The position numbers and the translations under genes are program-made. A stretch of DNA of 8,457 nt from assembly GCA_964570205.1 (NCBI GenBank), contig CAZMXI010000197.1:1-8457 (forward strand), read 5' to 3'. Under the pieces are notes generated by a model. It was not told where the DNA came from. It saw only the letters and a list, made by a program, of their open reading frames with translations, and made no database searches. This DNA comes from CAZMXI01 sp964570205 (lineage in GTDB: Bacteria > Planctomycetota > Phycisphaerae > Tepidisphaerales > Tepidisphaeraceae). Shown here in pieces: positions 1 through 6,016 of this stretch; position 1 is the first letter of the stretch, and every line of letters begins with the position of its first letter.

Positions 1-792
1 GTCGGGCGTCACCTTGCGCTCGGTGAAGCGCAGGCCGTTGGCGGCGGAGAAGCAGGCGCCGCTGGGGCAGACGTATTTGCACCAGAATCGCGGCGACAGG
101 AGTCCGAGCAGGAATATCGCCGCGAACAGGGCCACGGAGAAGTAGACTGCGGCATCAGGGCGAGCCACCATGCTCCAGTGCTTCATCCACCCGAGTTGAA
201 GCTGGGCGGCCGTGAATTGCAGGCCGCGGGTGAGCACGGGAATGGCCGAGACGTAACCCGAGAGCAGCACGCCCCAAAGGGTGGCCACCAGCACCGCCGC
301 CAGGACATAATAGCGCAGATGTGCCCAGCGGCCGATCCTTGCGATTCGGAAGATGCGAAGGCGGCCGCTGATGAGCCAGTCGAAGCCGTCGATCAGCGTG
401 CCCAGCGGACATATGTAGCCGCAGAACCCTCGCGGGATCGCGAGGCAGGCCAAAAAGATGCCGAGCATGCCCCACAGGGCGACGTTCCATTGCCGCGATG
501 CCAGGGCGGTGCTTAGCCCGACCAGCGGATCGATCCACAGGAACAGCTCAGCGGGCACATGCTCCTTCTCGGAGAACAGCGATGCCGTGAACTGGCTGGA
601 ATACGGCCATGCCACGTAGAGGAACGAATAGAGGAAGATGCCCAGGCAGAGCGCCTGCACGCCCCGGCGCCAAGGCGCAGCCCGCCACGTCGGGCCGATG
701 GAGCGCAGCGCCGTATCCACCAATCGCCGCCATCCGCTGGCCCCGGCGGCGGGGCGCGCGGGATAGAAGATGTTCAAGGAAAGGCGGCGCAT
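1..792 (-). CDS. Membrane polyferredoxin, NosR/NapH/PceC-like 4Fe-4S protein (3' end outside the window)
   Basis: The 264 visible residues form an inner-membrane iron-sulfur protein, probably moving electrons between the quinone pool or cytoplasm and a periplasmic flavoprotein. Hydrophobic segments lie near residues 45-64, 102-119, 160-180 and 214-233. Two Cys-x3-Cys-Pro motifs directly follow membrane segments: CGYICPLG (C124, C128) and WCKYVCPSGAC (C238, C242, C247). This paired motif is the hallmark of the Fer4_5 family found in NosR, NapH, CcoG and PceC. The start is well fixed: an in-frame TAA lies two codons upstream of the ATG, and an AGGGAT sequence lies about 10 bases before it. The gene starts 22 bases after the FMN-binding gene, so the two are probably co-transcribed. 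The window cuts the gene after the second motif, so the ferredoxin-type clusters expected further on cannot be seen. The exact partner is inferred. Confidence 0.88.
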   Translation of the reverse strand, partial: MRRLSLNIFYPARPAAGASGWRRLVDTALRSIGPTWRAAPWRRGVQALCLGIFLYSFLYVAWPYSSQFTASLFSEKEHVPAELFLWIDPLVGLSTALASRQWNVALWGMLGIFLACLAIPRGFCGYICPLGTLIDGFDWLISGRLRIFRIARIGRWAHLRYYVLAAVLVATLWGVLLSGYVSAIPVLTRGLQFTAAQLQLGWMKHWSMVARPDAAVYFSVALFAAIFLLGLLSPRFWCKYVCPSGACFSAANGLRFTERKVTPD

Positions 793-814
793 CGCCGGTT
801 ACATCCCTGATGCC

Positions 815-1768
815 TCATTTCAGGCCGGCTTTCTTGAGCGCCTCGAAGGTTCCCTCGATGATCGCCTGGGTCGTGACCGTCGCCCCGGTGACGCCATCGA
901 CCTTCAGGCTCTGTTTCTCGATGATGCGTTGGGGGATGATCTTCGTCGCGCCCAGGTCGATCTTCTCAAAGTGTTTGAGCTGGATGTCGGCGATCCTGCC
1001 GTTGGTGATTGTGAGGGTGACGATCAGGTCCTTCTCGCCATAACCCAGCGAAGTGCCGCGGTATGTCCCATCGCGCAGGTTCGCGGTCGCCAGCGACTGG
1101 AACATCAGCAGATCCAGCTTCGCCTTCACCTTTGCAGCGTGCCGGTGCAGCAGGTGGCGGCCGTAGGGCTGATTCGAGGTGGGCAGAAGCCGCATCGCCT
1201 CGGCGTACGCCTGCTTGGCCTTGTCAATCTGCCCCATCTCAGCATAGATGTCGCCATACTGGTCGTGGATGTTCGCGATGTTCCTGATCCGCCAGGGTGC
1301 GGGGGGCAGGTCGTTCATCGCCTTATCCAGGACCGCCGTCGCCTGGGCATACTCCCCGAAATGCGCCAGCGAGGATGCATAACAGAGGTAGGCGTGCGTG
1401 GGGCCTTTGCCGTCAACGGTCGCCAGATACTTGGGGTATTCCACCGTCGCCCAAGCGTAGTTGCCGCTCATGAACAGGTACATCGGCCATTCATGGCCAT
1501 CGTTGATGTCGCCCTTCTGCTTGTACAGCCAGGTGAGCTTGACGGCCTGTTGCACGCTGGCCTCATCTAGCGCCAGCAGGCGGCGGATTTCCAGCCGTCC
1601 TTCACTCCATGGCCGGCTCATGTCCCAATCCACCTTCGTCGTGGCAAACCAGCCGGGCGGAGTCTTCAGGTCCGCCAGTGCCTGTTTCAGCGATGGCTTG
1701 CCCTCGGCTGCTGACAGTGACAGCGGAATCGCGATGGTTGAGAGGCAGAACGTCAGGATTCTGAGCAT
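815..1768 (-). CDS. Secreted TPR protein with C-terminal covalent FMN-binding domain
   Basis: This 317-residue protein is predicted to be an extracytoplasmic one- or two-electron carrier with covalently bound FMN. Residues 1-20 are a Sec-type signal peptide (MLRILTFCLS start, hydrophobic core, likely cleavage near LSA/AEG). Residues about 124-156 and 165-197 look like two TPR helical pairs, with YASSLAHFGEYAQA and YGDIYAEMGQIDKA as the clearest parts. Residues about 230-311 are an FMN_bind domain beginning DGTYRGTSLGYGEKD. They contain D291-G-V-T-G-A-T297, an exact match to the Dxx(S/T)GAT signal recognised by ApbE. T297 is the expected flavinylated residue. A GAAGGG ribosome site sits 6 bases before the ATG. 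The gene lies between apbE (21-base gap) and the polyferredoxin, which makes it the obvious substrate of the first and partner of the second. The TPRs may dock a partner protein; that role is inferred. Confidence 0.9.
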   Translation of the reverse strand: MLRILTFCLSTIAIPLSLSAAEGKPSLKQALADLKTPPGWFATTKVDWDMSRPWSEGRLEIRRLLALDEASVQQAVKLTWLYKQKGDINDGHEWPMYLFMSGNYAWATVEYPKYLATVDGKGPTHAYLCYASSLAHFGEYAQATAVLDKAMNDLPPAPWRIRNIANIHDQYGDIYAEMGQIDKAKQAYAEAMRLLPTSNQPYGRHLLHRHAAKVKAKLDLLMFQSLATANLRDGTYRGTSLGYGEKDLIVTLTITNGRIADIQLKHFEKIDLGATKIIPQRIIEKQSLKVDGVTGATVTTQAIIEGTFEALKKAGLK

Positions 1769-1774
1769 AAGAGA

Positions 1775-1780
1775 CCCTTC
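1775..1780 (-). promoter_or_regulatory. Ribosome binding site of the TPR-FMN gene
   Basis: On the minus strand the sequence GAAGGG lies 6 bases before the ATG at base 1768, inside the 21-base gap after the apbE stop codon. It supports that start and shows that the gene has its own translation signal within the operon. Confidence 0.6.
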
Positions 1781-1789
1781 GTTGGAGTA

Positions 1790-2866
1790 TCACGCTGCGG
1801 GGAAGTTGTCGGTCGTGACGACCCGACCCTCCTTTGACACCAGATATGCGGCAACGCCCTTCAAGTTCCGGATCAGGTTCAGTCCTCGCTCCCGTCCCAT
1901 GACGCAAATCGCCGTCGCCAGCGCGTCGGCCTGCGCCGCGCGGGTCGCGATGACGGTGACCGATGCCAGCTCGCGCGGCGAGAAGCCTGTTGCCGGAGTG
2001 AAAATGTGGTGATAGGCCCGATCGGTGGTGAAGGTCGTGGCGTAATCTCCGGTGGTGGCCATGCACTGCCCGTCGAGCTTTGCCAGGGCGATATAGGCAT
2101 CCTTCGCCCGTGGATGCTGGATGCCGATCGTCCAGAGCCGGCCGTCGGGCTTGCGGCCGATGGTCGCGATCTCGCCGGCGTTCACCATCGCATGCTCGAT
2201 ACCGTGGCGCCGCAACGCCAACACCGCCTGGTCGGCCGCGAATCCCTGAGCGATGGCGTTCAGGGTAATGGCCATTGCTTTGTCATCGAACCAGATGCGC
2301 GGCGGCTCGACGTGCAGTTTCTTCCAGCCCACGAGCCGCAGGGCCGTTTGGATGGCTTCTTCTGGCGGCAGGGCGTCGGACTTGCGGGCCTCGGCATACA
2401 GGCGCCACAGCGGCTGTACGGTCACATCGAAGGCGCCATCGGTCTGCTTGGCCAGGTCCTGGGCCTGACCCAGCACAGACACAAGGAAAGGGTGCGGATT
2501 GCGCAACTCGCCATCACGATTGAGGCGGCTGATTTCGCTGTCCGGGCGGTAGAGGCTCATTACCCGGTCGACCTGTCGCAGCGCCGAGAACGCCGCATCG
2601 ATCGCCCTGACGGCGATGGACTCGTGGGGATGCAGGACGGTGATCGACACTTCCGCGCCGAGGGCCTTGTCGCTGCGGGCGACGGACGCGAGCTCGCGCG
2701 CGCTGGCCACGGCCCATTTGGGCAGCGCGACGCCCGCCGCGCCGGCGAGCAAGGCCCTGCGTGTGAGCGTGAACCGCCGGTCGAATTGTCGTCCAGAGCC
2801 GCCCGGCATGTCGTGGCCCATGCAGGTGATACCCATGCACCCGAAGCGGCGTTGCTTTTGATTCAT
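1790..2866 (-). CDS. apbE: FAD:protein FMN transferase, ApbE family, Tat-exported (NosX-like)
   Basis: ApbE enzymes use FAD to attach FMN covalently to a Thr/Ser of target proteins outside the cytoplasm, releasing AMP, with Mg2+. From the ATG at 2866 the protein is 358 residues. A twin-arginine signal (LTRRALLAGAAG, arginines at about residues 36-37) implies export folded by Tat. Family motifs follow in order: MSLYRPDSEISRLN, GAFDVTVQPLW, LNAIAQGFAADQ, VNAGEIATIG, ATTGDYATTF, YHHIFTPATG and ADALATAICVMG, the last holding metal-site Asp and Thr. The LN-IAQG-AD and short N-x-GEI forms resemble the NosX type linked to NosR. It heads a three-gene operon whose second gene carries the ApbE target motif. 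The frame stays open upstream to a TTG at 2902 (370 residues), and ATG codons at 2836, 2821 and 2809 are also possible. No clear ribosome site decides between them. Confidence 0.93.
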   Translation of the reverse strand: MNQKQRRFGCMGITCMGHDMPGGSGRQFDRRFTLTRRALLAGAAGVALPKWAVASARELASVARSDKALGAEVSITVLHPHESIAVRAIDAAFSALRQVDRVMSLYRPDSEISRLNRDGELRNPHPFLVSVLGQAQDLAKQTDGAFDVTVQPLWRLYAEARKSDALPPEEAIQTALRLVGWKKLHVEPPRIWFDDKAMAITLNAIAQGFAADQAVLALRRHGIEHAMVNAGEIATIGRKPDGRLWTIGIQHPRAKDAYIALAKLDGQCMATTGDYATTFTTDRAYHHIFTPATGFSPRELASVTVIATRAAQADALATAICVMGRERGLNLIRNLKGVAAYLVSKEGRVVTTDNFPAA

Positions 2867-2897
2867 TGCGAGGCTTTCGCCGGGTGTCGGCCCTGGG

Positions 2898-2903
2898 TAC
2901 AAT
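2898..2903 (+). promoter_or_regulatory. Candidate -10 box (TACAAT) for the kinase gene
   Basis: TACAAT matches the sigma-70 -10 consensus at five of six positions and lies 57-62 bases before the kinase ATG. The sequence 17 bases upstream (TTTCGC) is a poor -35. The promoter would therefore be weak, need an activator, or be chance. If used, transcription would begin near base 2910, just before the two inverted repeats. Confidence 0.3.
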
Positions 2904-2910
2904 CATTCCG

Positions 2911-2934
2911 GCATGTCATGCAGTCAGATGACTG
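2911..2934. repeat. Two adjacent inverted repeats, candidate operator
   Basis: GCATG-T-CATGC (bases 2911-2921) is a perfect 5-base inverted repeat around one base. CAGTCA-GA-TGACTG (2921-2934) is a perfect 6-base inverted repeat around two bases. They share one base and sit between the possible kinase promoter and its ribosome site. Such short, symmetric sites suit a dimeric regulator. The loops are too small for a stable RNA hairpin and no T-run follows, so a terminator is unlikely. The regulator is unknown. Confidence 0.4.
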
Positions 2935-2948
2935 AAATGGTCGGGTAA

Positions 2949-2954
2949 GGAAGG
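2949..2954 (+). promoter_or_regulatory. Ribosome binding site of the sensor kinase
   Basis: GGAAGG lies 5 bases before the ATG at 2960 within a purine-rich run. It favours that ATG over the in-frame GTG at 2954, which overlaps the same purine run and would be too close to it. Confidence 0.6.
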
Positions 2955-2959
2955 TGGGT

Positions 2960-5380
2960 ATGGCATTGCCCGCGGGCAGTTCGCGTCGGGCTAAGGCTAA
3001 GAGCTGGGTGCGAGGAATCTGGCGTTCGCGTCGGATGCGCACACATCTGATCGGGATGTATCTTGTCATTGTCGTCATCCCGCTGCTGATTGCACTGGCG
3101 GTCATCCGCAGCGGAGTGGACGCCCAGTTGCGGCAGGATGCGCTGGAGCGGCAGGCTCGCGATGCGCGGCTGCTTGCCTTCGAGGTGACGGAGAAGCTGT
3201 CGTGCTGCCAGCGGGCGCTCGGCGCGCTGGTGGCGTATCCCGGCCTGATGGACATGTCCCGTGATGAGCAGCTTCCGATCCTGCAGTCGCTGAACGTGGC
3301 CCATCCCGACCTGGCCGGCCTGGCGCTGCACGACCCGCAGGGCGGTGTGCTAAGCCATGTGGGCAACCTGCCCGTATTGCCTGCGGAGACGTTCCGCCAG
3401 GCATCGGCCGCCGGCCAGGATGGCATCGTTCAAGTTGTGCGCATGCCGGATTCGGGGCGTCCGGCCGTGGCCTTCGTACGCGCTGTCCGCGAGGCCGGCG
3501 GGAATGTCATCGCCCTGGCTTGCACCGCGATGGAGTCGGCGGTCATCCGCAACTGTCTCAAAGGGCATATTGCGCACGTATCCTGCGACATCTGCCTGGT
3601 TGACGACGGCGGAAACCTCATCGCCACAGGCCAAAGGGGAAGCAGTGCGTTGGACGACTCGCCGGCGATTGGCGCGGTGCTCCAGCGAGGGGATGACTCA
3701 GGGCATCTGGATGAGCCGGTGGGCGCGCGTCAGGACCTGGTGGGTTATGCGCGCGTTGCCCCGCTCGCGGCCACGATCATTCTCCGGCGTCCGCTGGATG
3801 ACGTGCTGGCACCGATTCGGGCCATCCGCACGACTGGGTGGATCTACCTGGGCGCTGTTGGCGTGCTGCTTGTCGCGATGGGCGTCTACGCGGCGGGGCG
3901 TCTGGTTCGGCCGGTCAAGGGCCTGGTGCGCGCCGCCATCCGGCTGGCCAACGGCGGTCACCCCGAGCCGGTTCCGCCCACCGGCATCATCGAGCTGGAC
4001 CAGTTGTCCCGATCCTTCGACCGGATGGCCGGCGCGCTGGTCGACAGGACAAGAGAACTCCAACGGTCGCGATCCGACCTTGAAAGAGAAGTGGCTCGCC
4101 GCACCGCCGAGCTGACTCAGACCAACGCGCGCCTGGAAACCGAGCTTGCCGAGCGCAATCGGATCAAGCTTGCCCTGCACGCCAGTGAGGAGCGGCTGCG
4201 ACTGGCCGCCGCCGCCGCCGAGCAGGCAAGCCGGCAGAAGGACCATTTCGTTGCGCTGCTGAGCCACGAGTTGCGGACGCCCCTGACGCCCGTTATCGCG
4301 GCGGTTTCCGCGATCGACGGGGAGTCATCGCTTCCGCCCCGCCTGCGTGACGACATGGAACTGATCCGCCGCAACCTGGAGATGGAGGCGAGGCTTGTTG
4401 ATGACCTGCTGGATCTGACGCGGATTCGCCGTGACAAGCTGGAACTGCACCGCGAAATCACCGATGTCCGCCTTGCGGTGGAGCATGCCGTGAACGTCTG
4501 CTGCACCGAGCAGATGGCCAGACGAGGCCAGCGCATCGTCACGGAATGGCATGCGGACCGAAGCGTGGCGAACGCCGATCCGTCGCGACTTCAGCAGGCG
4601 TTCTGGAATCTGATCAAGAACGCCCTCAAATTCAGCGATGATGGCGCTGCCGTGGTGGTTCGAGCAGAGAACGTGGGAGTCGATTCCCTGCGCATCGAGG
4701 TGATCGACACCGGCGTCGGGATCGACCCCGAGATGCTGCCGCGACTCTTTACGGCCTATGAACAGGGGGGCACCGACGTGACGCGCCAGTACGGCGGGCT
4801 GGGGCTGGGCCTGACGATCAGCAAGGGAATCGTCGAGGCCCACGGCGGGATGCTTGCCGTCCACAGCGAGGGCAAGGGCAGAGGCTCGACGTTCACGGTT
4901 GAACTGCCGCTGTGCCAACCCGCCGACCATTGGCCGGATGGCCGCGACGCCGACGCCACGCGCCCGGCGACATCCGGCAGCGGCGATATCGGCGTTGCCC
5001 ACGCGCCTCTGCGCATTCTTCTGGTTGAGGATCACGCCGACACCGCGCGCATGCTGGCGCGATTGCTCGAGGCCAACGGGCACAAGGTGCACGTGGCCGG
5101 CACGATCGAATCCGCCGCGCAACTCGCCGGGCAGAATGCGGGCAGCATCGATATGGTTGTCAGCGACCTGGGTCTGCCGGACGGCAGCGGTCTGGATCTC
5201 ATGCGGCTGTTGAAACGCCAGTATGGCTTGCGCGGCATCGCCCTGAGCGGGCACGGCATGGAGGATGACATCCGCCGCAGCATCGAGGCCGGTTTCTCCG
5301 AGCACATCACCAAGCCGGTCAATTCGGCGCACCTTGAAGAAGCCCTTTTTCGCGCCATTCGGCAAACCGCCCGGCGATAG
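2960..5380 (+). CDS. Membrane hybrid histidine kinase: Cache-like sensor, HAMP, HisKA, HATPase, receiver
   Basis: This 806-residue hybrid sensor kinase would autophosphorylate on His and pass phosphate to its own receiver. A basic N-terminus precedes a membrane helix (about 29-50), an extracytoplasmic sensor (51-291) and a second helix (292-313). The sensor looks like a double-Cache fold, with LALHDPQGGVLS and CLVDDGGNLIATG strands. Then come HAMP (about 314-366), a coiled coil (to about 424), HisKA with SHELRTP (H436), and HATPase_c with NLIKNALKFS (N554), DTGVGI and GGLGLGLTISKG. A linker leads to a receiver (about 685-800) with acidic E690/D691, phosphoacceptor D736 in SDLGLPDGSG, S763 and K785. 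All catalytic motifs are intact. There is no DNA-binding, Hpt or other output domain, so a separate partner is required. It is divergent from the flavin operon. Six cysteines in the sensor, including a Cys-Cys pair and a CDIC motif, are unusual. The signal is unknown. Confidence 0.92.
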   Translation: MALPAGSSRRAKAKSWVRGIWRSRRMRTHLIGMYLVIVVIPLLIALAVIRSGVDAQLRQDALERQARDARLLAFEVTEKLSCCQRALGALVAYPGLMDMSRDEQLPILQSLNVAHPDLAGLALHDPQGGVLSHVGNLPVLPAETFRQASAAGQDGIVQVVRMPDSGRPAVAFVRAVREAGGNVIALACTAMESAVIRNCLKGHIAHVSCDICLVDDGGNLIATGQRGSSALDDSPAIGAVLQRGDDSGHLDEPVGARQDLVGYARVAPLAATIILRRPLDDVLAPIRAIRTTGWIYLGAVGVLLVAMGVYAAGRLVRPVKGLVRAAIRLANGGHPEPVPPTGIIELDQLSRSFDRMAGALVDRTRELQRSRSDLEREVARRTAELTQTNARLETELAERNRIKLALHASEERLRLAAAAAEQASRQKDHFVALLSHELRTPLTPVIAAVSAIDGESSLPPRLRDDMELIRRNLEMEARLVDDLLDLTRIRRDKLELHREITDVRLAVEHAVNVCCTEQMARRGQRIVTEWHADRSVANADPSRLQQAFWNLIKNALKFSDDGAAVVVRAENVGVDSLRIEVIDTGVGIDPEMLPRLFTAYEQGGTDVTRQYGGLGLGLTISKGIVEAHGGMLAVHSEGKGRGSTFTVELPLCQPADHWPDGRDADATRPATSGSGDIGVAHAPLRILLVEDHADTARMLARLLEANGHKVHVAGTIESAAQLAGQNAGSIDMVVSDLGLPDGSGLDLMRLLKRQYGLRGIALSGHGMEDDIRRSIEAGFSEHITKPVNSAHLEEALFRAIRQTARR

Positions 5381-5386
5381 GCGAGA

Positions 5387-5944
5387 CTACCGCAGCCGCA
5401 GGTATCGCTCGACGTCCGACGTGGACAGCCCCGGTCCGCCCATGAACTCCGCATCGATCAGGACCCAGCCCGCCTCGCCCTTCGTCCACTCCAGCTTCCA
5501 GTTCGACAGCACGCTGCCATCCCTGAAGTCCCCCATGACCTGCAACGTCACGATGTAGTCGGGCGGAATCTCCTGGTCGCCCATGCTGATGACCTTGGCG
5601 CTTTGAAGGCTGGATGCCTCCACCGCCGTGCTGGCCACCTTGATGACCGCATCGCGCCCCCGCAGCATCATTACCTCTGCCTCAGGATGCAGCAGCGACT
5701 TCATCGCCTGCCAGTCGCGTCCCGCCACGGCCTTCACAAGCTGTCTGGTTCGGTTGCGCACCTGTTCGCGGTCGGATTCCAGCATCCAACTCACCGCGAT
5801 CAGCACGATGGCGAGCCCGATCAGTCCCGAGCCGCCCCGCATCATCCCGCGCAGCCTGCGCGCGTTGGCCGTCCACGCCAGGACTCCGCCAGCCACGAGC
5901 AACGCCGACGGAATCCACCACGGTATCTCTGCGATGAAGTTCAT
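5387..5944 (-). CDS. Small membrane protein with NTF2/SnoaL-like soluble domain
   Basis: This is a 185-residue protein with no assigned function. Residues 8-25 and 39-55 are hydrophobic helices joined by a basic loop (ARRLRGMMR), which suggests a cytoplasmic loop with both ends outside. Residues 58-185 form a soluble domain: helices around RTRQLVKAVAGRDWQAMKSL, a LHPEAEVMML strand, then beta strands IVTLQVMGDF, NWKLEWTK and GWVLIDAEF. That order and the helix-HP-strand pattern resemble NTF2/SnoaL-like (DUF4440-type) folds, which are often ligand pockets or interaction modules; this is fold recognition by eye. The ATG at 5944 is preferred over a TTG at 5974 because of a weak GGGCGG just upstream. 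Its stop is 6 bases from the stop of the kinase, so the two genes converge with no room for a separate terminator. Confidence 0.75.
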   Translation of the reverse strand: MNFIAEIPWWIPSALLVAGGVLAWTANARRLRGMMRGGSGLIGLAIVLIAVSWMLESDREQVRNRTRQLVKAVAGRDWQAMKSLLHPEAEVMMLRGRDAVIKVASTAVEASSLQSAKVISMGDQEIPPDYIVTLQVMGDFRDGSVLSNWKLEWTKGEAGWVLIDAEFMGGPGLSTSDVERYLRLR

Positions 5945-6016
5945 GATCCGCCCGTTAAACCTTCGGTCGGCCAACGTCCGATAAACCCTTCAGCGCTTCC
6001 CGTGCGCCCAAGGATC
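5945..6016. promoter_or_regulatory. Short divergent spacer before the Maf gene
   Basis: These 72 bases separate the starts of the NTF2-like gene (minus) and the Maf gene (plus). The near-repeat TAAACCTTC (5956-5964) / TAAACCCTTC (5982-5991), 26 bases apart start to start, is the only pattern I see. TTAAAC and GATAAA could be weak promoter boxes but match consensus poorly and are 19 bases apart. Confidence 0.25.

Larger units (their letters stand above)
2867..2959. promoter_or_regulatory. Divergent control region between the flavin operon and the sensor kinase
   Basis: These 93 bases must hold the start signals for both the minus-strand apbE operon and the plus-strand kinase, if each is transcribed from here. 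The region is less GC-rich than the flanking genes. It contains a plus-strand TACAAT box and two touching inverted repeats, described separately. I could not identify a convincing -35/-10 pair for the minus strand. ATGACA (a 5/6 match to TTGACA) is present on that strand, but without a good -10 at the right distance. Confidence 0.5.

Noticed and set aside
155..733. Two minus-strand open frames (127 and 61 residues) within the polyferredoxin gene
   Set aside because: A different minus frame is open from 792 to base 1 and carries both CxxxCP motifs and membrane helices. The two shorter frames are shifted shadows.
770..1570. 266-residue plus-strand open frame opposite the TPR-FMN gene
   Set aside because: The minus strand carries a signal peptide, TPRs and an exact flavinylation motif there, so the plus frame is a shadow.
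2867..2902. TTG start for ApbE at 2902
   Set aside because: It has no ribosome site and would extend the product into the control region. The ATG at 2866 is more likely, although the frame is open.
2006..2935. 309-residue plus-strand open frame opposite apbE
   Set aside because: The ApbE motifs on the minus strand are complete. The plus-strand product resembles no family and would run across the divergent promoter region.
4207..4221. GCC triplet run resembling a microsatellite
   Set aside because: It encodes a short Ala run in the coiled coil before HisKA, which is ordinary in a GC-rich gene and only about five units long.
4325..5365. 346-residue open frame antisense to the kinase
   Set aside because: It lies opposite fully intact HisKA, HATPase and receiver motifs and has no recognisable domain of its own.
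5381..5386. Bidirectional terminator between the converging kinase and NTF2-like genes
   Set aside because: The gap is only 6 bases, and I found no GC-rich hairpin with a T-run around it.
5603..6016. Upstream extension of the Maf reading frame (adds 138 residues)
   Set aside because: It overlaps the opposite-strand NTF2-like gene, has a His/Arg/Pro-rich composition typical of an antisense frame, and shows no Maf motifs. The ATG at 6017 begins where family-like sequence can follow.
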